This document shows positions 1 to 17,921 of a stretch of DNA of 64,000 bases, one piece after another. Under the pieces are notes generated by a model. It worked only from the letters and a program-made list of their open reading frames with translations, did not search any database and was not told where the DNA came from. The position numbers and the translations under genes are program-made. Source of the stretch: Piromyces finnis (taxonomy: Eukaryota; Neocallimastigomycota; Neocallimastigomycetes; Neocallimastigales; Neocallimastigaceae); NCBI GenBank assembly GCA_002104945.1, contig MCFH01000010.1, positions 736,001 to 800,000 on the forward strand. Reading direction: 5' to 3'. Numbering within the stretch: the first letter of the stretch is position 1; the number at the start of each line of letters is the position of its first letter.

Positions 1-47
1 CATAAATTTAATAAACAAAAATAATTAATTTTATTTTCACTGACAAT

Positions 48-238
48 ATGAATAAGGAAGAGAAACTACGTGTTGCTAAACTTAGGGTAAATATTAGTAA
101 ATTGTTTTTTTTTTATTTTTAAAATCTTAATACTTATTTGAATATATCTTATATAAATACAAATAGTTTAAAAAATATCAAGAAGAGTCTGCTTCTTCTC
201 CAAAGAAAAAAACGAAAGTAATAAATTTTTATATTTGT

Positions 239-280
<42 letters not shown>

Positions 281-3200
281 TAAAAATAATAATATTTAAA
301 TCGTTAATTAACAAATCAATAATATAAAATATTTAAAATATTTAGAGTACTACAAGAAATCACAATATAAGTAGTAGTAATAATGAAATCAATAAAAAGA
401 AGAATTTGGATAATTATTCCATAAATGTTACTTCAAGTACTTCACAGATTAATACAAATACTCCAAATAGTGATATTGATAATTATCAAAAGTTATTATT
501 TGAAAAGACAGAACAATTTAATATAATAAATAATCAATTAAATGAGAAAATTATTGAAATTAAAAATCTTAATGATTTATTGAAGAAAAAAGAGATTTTT
601 ATTAATTCTCAGAATGAATCGATTAACAGAATGGAATGCGATTTTAAAGAAAATCAAAAGAAATTAGAAGAATTAAAAAACAATTGCTATGAAAAAGAAC
701 TAGAGTATGAAAATAAAAGTAAAAGTTTTGAAGAATTGCAAAATAAGTATTATGAATTAGAAGCAAATAATAATAATAAGCTTGCTTATGATGAAAAATT
801 AAATGAAAAAGAAACTGAATTGAACAAACTTAACATATTATTACAAGAAAAAGAAAATATCATTAAAGAAAAAACTAAAGAGTTAAATGAAATTTCAGAA
901 AAAATCTATGAAAAGGAAGAAATAGAAAAAATAAACAAAGAATTAAAAGTAAAAATTGAAGAGCATGAAATGAAATTAAAGGAGTATGAAAAACAAAATA
1001 ATGATAGATTTGATATTAATCAAGAAACTCAAAATAAGATAAAAGATAAAGATAATTCAATAACTCAATTAAATGAACAACTAATGGTATCGAAAGTTTC
1101 TTTAGAACAGAAAGAACAAGAATTAACTGAATTAAAGCAAAAAATAATAGAATTGGAAAATGAAAAAAATAAAAATGTAAATTATAATATATATTAATTT
1201 TAATTGATAAATTTAAAATTATTTAACTTAAATATTTACTATATATACATATTTATAAAATAGATGAAACAAAATGAAAGTAGTAAAATGGAATATGAAC
1301 AAAAATTAAATAACTTAACAGACAATATTGATAATGAAAAGCTTCAGTATGAACAAAAAATTAGTTCTTTAACAATTGATTTAGAAAATATGAGATTAAG
1401 AAATAGTGAACATGCTCAAAGTTATCAACAAATAAATGATGAGATTAAAGAAAAAGATATAGAGATTCAGCAATTAAAAAACAAATTAAGTGAAAAAATG
1501 CAAGAGATACAACAAACTAATAATCAATATAAAGAATTACAAAATTTACTTGATGAAAAATCAAATGAATTTAACAAAGTTTTATCTTCAAACCAAGATT
1601 CACAAAAATTATTAGAAGAAAGAATTCTGGAATGTCAAAAAATTAACGAGCAATATCAATCAACTCAAATAAAATTAAATGAATTAACAAATGAGTATCA
1701 ATTAGTAAGTAATAAATTCAATGAATCACAATCAAGTTTAAATCAAATAACATTAGAATATAAAACAATAAATGAAAAATATATTTCTCTTCAATCTTCA
1801 TTAGAACAAAGAAATAAAGATTATAATGAATTAAATAATTCATTAAATTCTAATAAAAATTTATTCGATATTAAATTAAAAGAATTTAATGAGTTAAATG
1901 ATAAATATAATGAATCGATTTCAATGATTGAAAATTTAAAAGCCGAATGTATGAAATTGAAAAATGATTATTCAGCTATTATTAAAGAAAAAATAGCCAA
2001 TGATAATTCAAATAAGATAATTAATGAAACATTAAATAATAAAAATCAAGAATGTAACAATTTAAACGAACAAATAAAACAAATGAATATAAAAATAAAT
2101 GAAATTTTATATCAAAAGGATGAAACTTTGAGATTATTAAATGAAAGCAAAGATCAAGTTTCTGAACTCAATAACATTGTTACAGACTTAAAAAATGAAA
2201 AAGAAAAATTAAATATTATGTATCAAGATATATACATGCAGAATGAAAATAATAAAAACATTATTAATAAATTAAATAATGATCTAAGCAAGCAAATTGA
2301 ATTGTTTCAAGAAGAAAAACAAGATATTTTAATGAAAAAAGATAATGAATTGTCATTGGAAATCGAAAAAAAAGACGAATTGTGTAAAAAATATGAAATG
2401 AATATTAATGATCTTCAGAAGAAATTGGTTGAAAATGAAAATAAATTTTTAATTGAAATAAATACAAAAGAAAAAGAAATAGAAACTATAAAATTGAATG
2501 GAATTCAAAAAAAAGATAATATAGTAGAAATTGATAAATTAAATAAAGAAATTGAATCATTAAAAAACCAAAATGAGATACTTCTAACCCAACAAACTAT
2601 GCAAAATAATTCAAACAGTATTTCATTAGATTTATTAAAAAAATTTATACCAAATCCAACTGTTGAATCAGCATTAAAATTCTTAACTCATTTGGATGAT
2701 GTTAATATTAATTTAGCTACAAGAGAAACAATTCTTCAAGAAAGAGAAATATCACTTGACAAAAAAGATGCTGATATAAATCAAAAAGAATTATTTTTTA
2801 TGGAAACTGAGAAGAAAATAGAAAAAGAAAAAATGGACTTACGTTCGATTGAACACAAATTAAATACTAGGGAACAAGTCATTAGAGATTGTGAAACAGA
2901 TATAAAATTAAGAAATATGGAAATAGAAAGATATAAACTTGAAATTGATGAACAAATAAAAGCTGAATGGAATAGCTTAAATATAAGAGCCAAACAATTG
3001 ACTGATATTGATAACCAACAGAAACAATTAACAACTAAACTTGAAGCTGACCTTATGACCATTACTTTAGAACGTCAAAAAATGTATGATCAGGAAACAA
3101 AGGTTTCCAGGCTTATTAGTCAATTATCAGCAAAGGAAAATGAGCTTAAATCTCTTTATGGCGAAAAATCATTAACGCAATCAAATTCTATGATAAACTT

Positions 3201-4359
3201 AGAAGAAGAAGTAAAAAATGTTTTATCAATGGAACAATCTAATTTAACTAAAGAAGGTGAAACTAGCAACACTTTATTAAATAAAATAAAATCATCAGAA
3301 GATAACACAAATATTAATATAGAGTCACTATCAAAAAATGCGTTAGAAATAAATAAGGGAGAAAATGAAATATTAAATAAAGAAATTTTAATTGAAGATG
3401 AAAGTAATATTGATATAAATAATACTATTAAACCTCAAGATTCCTCACATAATGAAAATGAAAAAGAAGAAAATTCATCTGATCAACAGCATTTATTAAA
3501 GATAATAGCAAAATTAACAAGGTAATTAAAATAATATATTTGTTTATTTAAATAAAAATATTTTAATATCATTAAGAAAATAATTTTTAATTCTTAATTT
3601 TTTTTTTCTTTTTTCTTTTTTTAAAGTACAAATCGTTCATTAAATAATGAAGTTCGCGATCTTCATCAAAAAGTTCAGTCATTTTCTAAATCACCACTAT
3701 ATTCATATTCACAATCACCTCAACTTTCATATGCTGGAAATTCATCAATTCATCCTCCTTCTATGTCCTCTCTAAGATATCCTTCAATAGGAAGTACAGT
3801 TGGTGATAGTTTAGATGATACTGAATCCCAATATAGTTATTTATCCCAAACCACGAGCTTATATTCTAAAAGACCATCAATGAGTCAAGGTATTAATATT
3901 AAATCAAACGAAGGAAGATCATTAGCAAGTACTCTTGAATATAGCAGACGAAATGGAACAAGGTCGGTTCAACCGGATATGTTAACACCAAATTATGTAT
4001 CTTCAAGAATGACTAGACCTTTATTAAATATAGGTCCAATGCCATCTCAAACATTGGAGAATCTTATTCAGAATTCTAATCATTCACCAATAATGTCAAA
4101 TAATAACTATCTTTATCAAAAATCACCAATTCAAAATAATCTTGGAATGGTTCATCAATCTCCATCGCTTTCAAATATGCCAACACCTTCTCAATTACAA
4201 TCGAGTAGAACTCAATTAATGAGACGTGTTGAAGATGTAGCAAGAGGAACAGAAGAACGTAATCGTGCATATAGCATTAGTAGTCGTTTATCTAGACAAA
4301 GTAAAAATGGTACAGATCTTCGTTTTACCGGATATTCACAATCAGGTCCATATTATTGA
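48..4359 (+). CDS. GM130/GOLGA2-like golgin, long coiled-coil protein
   Basis: Five exons join in frame: 48-86, 167-217, 346-1176, 1264-3521 and 3627-4359, giving about 1303 aa. The N-terminus, MNKEEKLRVAKLRFKKYQEE followed by a KKKTK basic patch, resembles the short basic N-terminal segment of GM130-type golgins (in animals the p115/importin-binding region). Residues from about 60 to 950 are Glu/Lys/Asn/Gln-rich heptad coiled coil. The last ~240 residues are Ser/Pro/Tyr-rich, low complexity and probably disordered. Golgins of this kind tether vesicles at the cis-Golgi. The ATG at 48 was chosen because only this start yields the golgin-like N-terminus and all splice phases agree. The C-terminal PDZ-binding motif of animal GM130 is not visible. 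It could instead be another coiled-coil scaffold; the golgin call rests on the first ~30 residues. Confidence 0.6.
241..281. repeat. (AAT)n microsatellite in intron 2 of the golgin gene
   Basis: About 13 consecutive AAT units inside the intron between exons 2 and 3 of the golgin gene. It is a simple repeat of the kind common in this genome. Confidence 0.9.
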
Positions 4360-4816
4360 TAATATTAAAATAAGACATAAATTAATTACATAATAATTCT
4401 GTTAACTTTAAAATAAATAAAAATATCAATATAGATAAAAAGTAAAAACTGTTTAATAATTGCAATTATTAAATAGTTTTTTTTTCTTATAAACAAATAT
4501 AAATTTATTAATATATTAAATTAAAAAAAAAATAATAATAAATAAATTTTAGAATCAATAATAATAAAATTAATATTAAAAGGTAGTAAATACAAAAATG
4601 AATAGTAAAGTAAATTTTTCTTAAATATTAATATATTGAATATATCATTATTTGAATTATTTAATTATTTATTATGCTTATATAAATTGTAAAATATATA
4701 ATAAGTTAAAAATAAACAAAATGTAAATCAAAACATTTAAACAAAAATATTTTTTAAAAAAAAAAAGAGAAAAATAAAAAAGAAACATAATAAAATATAA
4801 AAGAAAATAATAATAA

Positions 4817-4879
<63 letters not shown>

Positions 4880-5215
4880 AATAATAAAAAAATTGAAATA
4901 TTTTTATTTTAATTCAGTTCTATTTTTGGAATAATCCATATATTTATTTAATATGGTTTAACAGAAAAATTTATTTAATTTTTAATTAAAAAAAATATAT
5001 CTCCCTTATTAACTCCCAAACTTTTATTAATATAATTATACTAAAATATTAAACAATAATGAAAAAAAAAAGAAAAAAAGAAAAAAAAATTAATTTTACG
5101 GTATTAATCTTTTGATACTTAAATAATAAATAATAATATTTTAATGATATAATTTTTCAACTAATATTATATAATAATTATTTAAACAATAAAACAAGTA
5201 TTAATAATTAATATT
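4360..5215. other. Intergenic, golgin to MORN3
   Basis: No coding signal seen on either strand. It holds poly(A)/poly(T) runs and a (TAAA)n microsatellite at about 4818-4879. The 3' end of this stretch presumably carries the MORN3 promoter, but no recognisable motif stands out. Confidence 0.6.
4818..4879. repeat. (TAAA)n microsatellite
   Basis: About fifteen tandem TAAA tetranucleotides in intergenic DNA. Confidence 0.9.
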
Positions 5216-6654
5216 ATGTCAAATCAAAATTATTTATCATTTATTCATTCGTATAAGTATAATGATGTTACAACTGAACCAAAATGGAAGAAAAAAGATA
5301 AACTTTCACATAAAAATGGTCCTCATGCTACTGTGTATATGATGAATGGGGATACTTATTTTGGTGAATGGAAAGATAATTTAAAGCATGGTAAAATAAA
5401 ATATAAATAAGAATGCTATATCTATTCCAATATAAATTATTAAATAGTTTATTCATTAAATATAATATTTAAAGGACATGGAACCTATAATTATTATAAA
5501 ACAAAAAGAATATATGATGGAGAATGGGCATATGACAAGAGATGCGGAGAAGGTATGCTCTCAATAAGAGAAGATGATCCATTATATGATCCGAAATTAA
5601 ATGAGCCGAAGGAAGAAGTAACAAAAAGTATTATGGATGGTTATTATAACATATTAGCGAATGGAATAAAGGATGAATTCTCAACAAAATCAATTAATAA
5701 TTTAAGAAGTTTTAAAAATACTAGTAAAATGAAATATCGTAAATTATATGTTGGACAATGGATGAATGATAAATTTAATGGCTATGGAACATATTATTAT
5801 AATGATGGTATAAAGGAATATTATGAAGGATATTGGGAAGATGGTATGAATGAAGGTTGGGGTGTTATGTATTATAAAGACGGAAGCTATTACAAAGGAG
5901 AATGGCATAAAAAACAAAGGCATGGTCAAGGTTTATTAATGCATAGTAAGTTATAAATTTTGTATTATAATAATGAATAAAAGTAATAGAATTAAATTCA
6001 AGTCCATTAAATTTGGTATTAATTTATTATAAGTCCATAAATAATATATATTTAATCTTTTAATATCTGAATTATATTTACTATTATTAAATTTTTAATT
6101 AGAGAATGGTGATTGTTACGAAGGTATGTGGATGAATGGGGAAAAAGAAGGACCTGGAAAATTTATATATAAATCTAAGAGACAAATGTATGAAGGTCAA
6201 TGGAGTAATGGAATTCCAAAATGTGGAACAATAGTTGATATTACTGAATTACCAATATATCCAAGAAGAAAATATCCAATTCCTCCTGTAAGTTTCTTAT
6301 AATGTATAATTTAGTTATTGAAGTTATAATGTATATATTTGTGTTTATTGAATTATTTTTTAAAATTATTTATAGTGTGAATTAGAAGATCCAGATGAAG
6401 TATTACAAAGAAAATATAAAGAATTAACATTAACAAGACTTAAAAAAGTATATGGAAATAATTTTAATTATAAAAAATATTTAAATACAAATGATAATAT
6501 GGAAGATGACAATAATAGTAACGAACCAAATAAAGAAAAATATGTTGTTAACTCACTTAAGAATCTATATATAAATGTATTAGTAGAATCAAATCAAGAA
6601 AGTACAACAGGATTAGAAGAAATAAATTCAAAAACAAAATTAGTAACTTTTTAG
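5216..6654 (+). CDS. MORN3: MORN repeat-containing protein 3 homologue
   Basis: Four exons join in phase: 5216-5390, 5475-5945, 6103-6287 and 6376-6654 (369 aa). MORN units (GxxYxGxW-type, e.g. GDTYFGEWKDNLKHGHGTY, then YEGYWEDG, YKGEWHKK, YEGMWMNG and YEGQWSNG) run through most of the protein. The ends match animal MORN3: a basic N-terminus leading into KNGPHATVYMMNGDTYFGEW, and a C-terminal CGTIVDI...PIPP segment after the last repeat. MORN3 is a cilium- and sperm-associated scaffold, so a role in the zoospore flagellum is likely but inferred. The fungal protein is longer than human MORN3 (about 240 aa), with an insert near residues 85-150 and an extended acidic/Asn-rich tail. Exon 2 contains an Asn/Ser-rich spacer between repeats. 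Confidence 0.8.
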
Positions 6655-7294
6655 TGCTTTATATTATTTTACAATTTAAATTTATATAATTATTATTATT
6701 AAGGATATTTATATATACATTATTATATTAAAATTTATTTATTCTTTTTAAAAAGAAAAAAAATATGTTTTTATTATATTATGGGTTAAAGAATATATGT
6801 ATATATTAATTTCAATTTTGATAAAATTTCATATGTAAATGATTATATATTACGAAATTATACTATCTATCAATTATTTAAAAAAGCATTTATCAATTAA
6901 GTAATAAACAAAGTTAAAATATGTATAAAAACGAAAAAAAATTTTTAAACTTTATAAATTTTAAAATTATGAACTTTTGTAAATATTAAATTTTAATATA
7001 TATTTATTGATAATTAAATATATAATTTTTTTTAAATATTTGTTAAAATCGAGGATTTAACTTTATACTTAAAGATTTTTAATTTTTTAATATTTAATAT
7101 AATTTATCTGCTTGGTATGTTTATAGTATATAATAAAAAGTATAAACCTAAATATAATTTAATGAAATAAATTTACTTATTTTATTGAAATATAATTTTT
7201 TTTTTCCTTTTTCATTATTATCCTATTACTTTCTTTTATTATTATATAAATATTTTATTTTAAATTCTGTATTATAAATAAGTAGTTATTAAAA
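6655..7294. other. Intergenic, MORN3 to EFHD-like gene
   Basis: About 640 bases of AT-rich sequence with T and A runs. I see no gene, RNA structure or conserved motif. Confidence 0.6.
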
Positions 7295-8073
7295 ATGCCA
7301 ATTCAATTAACCGTTGACTCACCATTCTCTGATATTATCACTTGGGATAATGCACGTTTTAAGGATATATTTAGTAGAGTGCAAATTGAACAAATTAAAG
7401 ATAATTTCAAAAAATATGACCAAGATCAAGATGGTTTCCTAAACAATATGGATGTTAAATTTATGATGGAAAGTTTAGGAGAACCAAAAACTCATCAAGA
7501 AATTCTTAATATTATTCATGAAGTTGATATGGATAATGATGGGTAAACTTTTAGAAAATAAAAATTTGTAAAATTATGAATACTAATAATATTTTTATCT
7601 AAATTAAAAATTTAAAAGAAAGGTTAGTTTTGCCGAATTTTTAGTTGTAAGTTTTATATATATAATTTCTTAATATTGAAAAGTATATTTTTTTTATAAT
7701 GAATAACTTATAAACAATGAACATTTATTTAAAAAATAACTAAAACATAATATAGATGTTAGTACCTCCACCTGTTCAAGGTCCAGAAAATGATCCAAGT
7801 CTTCTAGCTAGTGATCAACCAATTTTAAGTCGTATTTACAAATCTGGTCTTGCATCAAAAGCAAAGTTCTTTGAACAAGCTATTATAGATAGCAGAGATA
7901 AAACAAATGAAAATTATGAAGCTATTCAAAGTAGAATTAGAGAAAAAAAGAAGATTGAGCAAATGAAAAAAGATGAACAAGAAAAAGAAAGATTAGAAAA
8001 AGAAAGAATATTAAAAGAAAAACAAGAAAGTAAAGCAAGATTAGCTGCTAGAGCTGCTATGTTCTCTCAATAA
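7295..8073 (+). CDS. EFHD/swiprosin-like EF-hand protein
   Basis: Three exons (7295-7542, 7619-7646, 7756-8073) give 197 aa. Two canonical EF-hand loops are visible: residues 42-53 (DQDQDGFLNNMD) and 78-89 (DMDNDGKVSFAE). Exon 2 is only 28 nt and is needed to complete the second loop. After the EF-hands comes a segment ending SKAKFFEQAI, then a Glu/Lys-rich coiled coil to the C-terminus. This order matches EFHD1/EFHD2 (swiprosin), where KGAKSFFEAK follows the EF-hands before a C-terminal coiled coil. Swiprosins are calcium-responsive actin-binding and bundling proteins in animals. A role in actin organisation or zoospore motility is therefore plausible. It could also be a more generic EF-hand/coiled-coil protein, but the order of segments argues for EFHD. 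Confidence 0.72.
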
Positions 8074-8894
8074 ATGCTTTCTTATTTTTATCAAATATTA
8101 AATTATACAATATAGCAGTAATTAATATAAATATAAAAATCAATATAATTTAAAATAAATTTTTAATTATGAATATACCTATTATTATGTTGTTTATAAG
8201 ATTAAATGATATAAATAATAATAAAATAATAAATAAATAAATAAATAAAATCATTGAATATTTTTTTATAATTAAAATATTAAGATAGAATTGCTAATTG
8301 AAAATGTTAAATATAAATAGTTCAATTATTCATATTAATACATTAACTCAAATAAAATTTTAATAAAAAATAATTATGATTAAATTATAGTTCAAGTAAT
8401 AAATAACTTTTTTATTATATATTTATTTTAAATTACACAAAAAAAATATATATATATAAAATATACAAAAAATTCATAAAATTAATTTGATATAGAACAA
8501 AAAAAAAAAAAAAAATTTACATTGTACAATATTTGATTTTTATTATATTAACATCTTTAATAAAGTAAAACATTAATATTTTACCTTCTTATAAATGTTA
8601 ATCTTAAAAATTTAATTGGAAATTCATAATAAAGGTAGTAAAATCAAAAAAAAAAAAAAAAAAGAAATATCATTATAAAATAAAAAAATTATTATTTAAT
8701 AATAAAGCCTTAATAATACAATTTAGCAATTTATTAGTTATACTGATATAATATAAAATATTTTACATTTTTAAATTGAAATTAAATTTCTTCTTTTTTT
8801 TTTTTTTTTATTTTTTTATCTCATTAATAAATTGTATATAATATATAACTATATTAAAAGTATATATAAATTCAGTAATTTTTATAACAATAAA
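8074..8894. other. Intergenic, EFHD-like gene to ISWI
   Basis: About 820 bases without a supported gene. It holds a short (TAAA)n run near 8226-8250, poly(A) runs near 8500 and 8650, and poly(T) near 8793-8808. Confidence 0.6.
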
Positions 8895-14323
<5,429 letters not shown>

Positions 14324-14555
14324 ATAATTATATTTTTGCTTCTATTTTATTCCCATTTCATTTCATTTGATTATTATTAAAATATTAATAATTTGTTTAT
14401 TTAATCTTATAAAATATATTATTTATTGAATTTATCTTAATTTAATATGTATTTTTATTTAAAATAATAAAATAAAATGAAATTCTCAAATATAAATAAT
14501 CAAGAAAAAAAAGAAAAAAGATTTTTTTTTTTATTTTTTATTTTATTTTATTTTA

Positions 14556-14622
<67 letters not shown>

Positions 14623-14801
14623 TTTTCTATTGTCAAAATAACATAAAAATTTATATATAATTATACTTTAAATTTAATTGAAAAAAGGTGAAAAATAGAA
14701 CAAAGAACAAAATAATAAAATGGTAATAATTTTCTATAATATTATATATTAAAAATAATTAAGAGTTAAGAAAAAAAAAAATTTAAATTAACAAATTGAG
14801 A
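14324..14801. other. Convergent 3' intergenic region, ISWI / RRP4
   Basis: Between the ISWI stop (plus) and the RRP4 stop (minus). Contains TTTTA, (TTA)n and (TTTA)n repeats at about 14537-14625. It probably holds both 3' UTRs; no discrete polyadenylation signal can be singled out in such AT-rich DNA. Confidence 0.6.
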
Positions 14802-16712
14802 TTATAAAGCTTGTTGCATTTCTATTTGAAGTTTTGCCTTTTCAACAATAACTTCACAAATATCATCATGAAGTAAATCTGATATTTTATATGGAAGAGA
14901 AGCCTCATATGCATAAATTATAATTGAATCATTAATATACATATAACGTTTGGCAAGAGCTTTAATACAATTACATACTCTTGCTATAGTTGATCTTTGA
15001 TAGAACGTTATTTCCTAATGAATTAAAATAAGAACATATATTTAATAACGTCAAATTTTTAATTTTTTTTTTTTTTTTATAATATTGTTTGAAAGTAATA
15101 TATATTAAGAAATTGAAATTTATAATTACTTCATTTTTATCTGAGTATAACTCTTCTGGACTTAATTCTTCTACCTTTTTCTCAGGGTGTTTACTAACAA
15201 ATATATATCCATTTAATCCTAATATTAAATCGACACCACATGGTAATGTATAAAAGTGTGATTTACATCTTCTAACAAGTGCTGGTGGGACAACAACTAA
15301 TGAACCATTGCGAAGCTACATACGATAATAAATATTTGAGTTTAGTTCATTAATTTAACATAGTTACATTGAATTATATCTTTTATAATTACTTTTCCAT
15401 ATTTTAAATTTCTGGTATGTAATGAGGAAGCACCATCATGGAAAAATGCTTGAACTTCAGCCTATATTTTAATATTTTTTTTTTTTTAATTTTATCTATT
15501 AAACCAATGCTGTACAGAAATTATATTCTTTTTACTTTATGATTTTATTTATTTACCCCAATTAAATCGCCTTCAGCGAAAAAACTTTTCATGTTTAATT
15601 CATCTAATTCTGTCTTTCTTCTCTTTTATAATTTAATATTTTATATGAAAATATCAATTAATATTAAATAAAATGAAAAAAAAAAAAAAAAAAAAAGTTT
15701 TCTATTTCATTTAATGATTACTTGAACACCTCCTGGGAGATTAACTGAAGATAATAATAAAATAGCATTTTGTTTTCCATTAATATCGACTTTCCATCTT
15801 TTTTGAGCAACCTACAATTTTAAAGATATTTAATGATAAAAAAAAATATATACAATTAATATAATTATTGTATTTAATTTATAATATTTTGTAATTAAAT
15901 GAAATTTTAATCTATTACTTCAGTAATTCTTCCAACAACAACATCACCAATTTCTGCAGTATATCTAGTTCTAAGTGGTTTAACAGATATTAATTTATTA
16001 ACACGTTCAACAACACCAGCTACTGAAGACATAACAACATCATCTTGAGTATATGTACCATGTCCTCTATTTTTTTATATTTTTTTATTTTATCAATACA
16101 AAAATAATAATGATAAAACCTGTTAATAATTGTTTTTTATTAATTTTTTTTTTTTTTAAATTCCACTATAAAAAAACAAAATAATAATTATAATAAAAAT
16201 TATTTATCAAAAATGATGCATTTCAATTCCATTTTCTAGTGAAAAAAAATAAAAAATTAAGGAAAATAAAATCTTATCAAATATTTTTTAATTTTTAAAA
16301 TACTTTTAATAATAAAGGTTAACTATTAATAAGTTATAATTATATAATGATAGAAAATTATAATAATAGTAATAATAATAATAATAATAATAAATTAAAT
16401 TTCAAAATGAAACTGAAATTTGTACAATTTAATATTCAATTTTTAATAATTATTTTTTTATGAATTGATTTCTGAAATCTATATTTAATCTATTTTATTT
16501 CTTTTAAAAGTAGTATGTGATAGATCATTTTTTTGGGTAATATATATAATTATAGGTAATAATTTTTGTACTTATATATTTAATAATAATAACCTCATGA
16601 AAGCAGGATCTGAAGTAATTTGTTCACCAGGAGTCACAATATGAAAATTTTGTTTATTTTCTACATTTTCAGTATCTTTTGGTGCAGTTGGAGTATTAAA
16701 TATTATTTCCAT
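14802..16712 (-). CDS. RRP4: Exosome complex cap subunit Rrp4 (EXOSC2)
   Basis: Seven minus-strand exons join in phase: 16594-16712, 15919-16066, 15722-15811, 15557-15622, 15393-15461, 15130-15315 and 14802-15014 (296 aa; human EXOSC2 is 293). The N-terminus reads [20 protein letters not shown], matching the Rrp4 hallmark around VVPGDTITTDTGFMRGHGTY. It continues with the S1 domain ([35 protein letters not shown]), the RWKVD segment and a C-terminal KH-like domain with LGLNGYIF. The protein sits on the RNA-entry cap of the nuclear and cytoplasmic exosome. The first intron (16067-16593, 527 nt) is several times longer than the others. TRF4/5, a TRAMP subunit that feeds the exosome, lies about 34 kb away in the same window. 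Confidence 0.93.
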
Positions 16713-17525
16713 GATTTATTTTATTTTATTATATTAATTTATTTTATTATGCTTTATTTATACTAAATGAATGTTTGTTTTATCAATTATTAAATATATT
16801 CATAAAAAAAAAAAAATGAAAATTTAAAAAAAAAATTTTTTAATAAAAGCATAAATTTTAACAATTTATGTATTATTGAAAAACTATATTAATATTTTTT
16901 TTTCGAGTCAATATATCAATTCAAAATTTTCATTTTGATTCGCTTATTTTCATTCTATAAAGTTAAATTTTTTATAAATTTTTTCTTAAATTATTAAATA
17001 TCTATACATATTTTTTTTTTTTTTGTTAAATAAAAAAAATAAAATATAATAATCAAACATAATTATAAATATTAATTGGTAACAAATTTATATATATTAT
17101 TTATATACTACTAATAATTTAATCTTAAAATACAATGAATTTCAACATAATATATAAAAAATTAGAGAGTATCAATTGATAAAAATCTTCAATATAAAAT
17201 GATTAGTAATAAAGTCAATATAACTAATATGAAACTATATTTCCCTTCAAATAATAGTTAGGAATTTAATATATCATATTTATTTTACTTAAATTAAATA
17301 ATTAGTATTAATAGTATATTAATGATTTCAAAAAAAAAAAAAAAAAAAAAAAGAAGATAGAAGCATTTATAAATATAATTTATACACCCCAGAAAAAATA
17401 TAATTACTTTATCTTTAAAGAATTAGAAAATGGTTTATTTTTAAGAATTAATATTTGGTATTAGGCAATAATATTATATTGACAATAATTTATATAATAC
17501 TTTATTATACTTTAAAGAATATAAA
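16713..17525. other. Divergent promoter region, RRP4 / mitofissin
   Basis: About 810 bases between two divergent start codons. It contains a poly(A) run at 17330-17351 and poly(T) near 17012-17024. Both promoters must lie here, but I recognise no specific factor site. Confidence 0.6.
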
Positions 17526-17921
17526 ATGGCCAAGGCTCTCGGTTTCCGTACTGCTGTTGATGCAGTTTTATTATCAACAGCTTTAGCTGGTATGCGTCGT
17601 GTTGGTAGATATGGTAAATATAGAATAAAAGTTGTAATTATAAATTAAAAAAAAATAATAAAATAAAATTATATATTAATAAAATATAATATATATTTAT
17701 TCTATCATTAAACATAATATATATATATTGCAAATAATTTAAAAGAATATGCTACCGACAGAATAAATAATGGACCAATTAGAACTGTTTTAGAAACATA
17801 TTTAGGTGTTGGTGAATGGATTTTAGAACGTGGTACTCGTACTATGGCTAGATATCCAATGACTTTTAGACGTATACCTGAGGACCAAGTCACTCGTAGA
17901 GGTTATCGTGGACGCACATAA
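17526..17921 (+). CDS. Mitofissin / DUF1748-family small protein (Atg44-like)
   Basis: Two exons (17526-17613 and 17746-17921) encode 87 aa. The N-terminal half, FRTAVDAVLLSTALAGMRR, and the later YLGVGEWILERG match the conserved blocks of the fungal DUF1748 family, where an amphipathic DAVLVS..LAG(I/V)(R/K)R helix precedes a YLGVGEW motif. As I recall, this family includes yeast Atg44 (mitofissin), an intermembrane-space protein that drives mitochondrial membrane fission for mitophagy. The C-terminus here is longer and strongly basic (RR, RRGYRGR). Codon use is less AT-biased than that of the neighbours, suggesting good expression. It is divergent from RRP4. The family call is firm. The function is inferred, because the expected organelle here would be a hydrogenosome. 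Confidence 0.82.

Noticed and set aside
16067-16593. Intron-encoded box C/D snoRNA in RRP4
   Set aside because: ATGATG- and CTGA-like words exist, but on the strand opposite the gene and too far apart for a snoRNA.
17708-17893. Minus-strand frame
   Set aside because: Antisense shadow of mitofissin exon 2.
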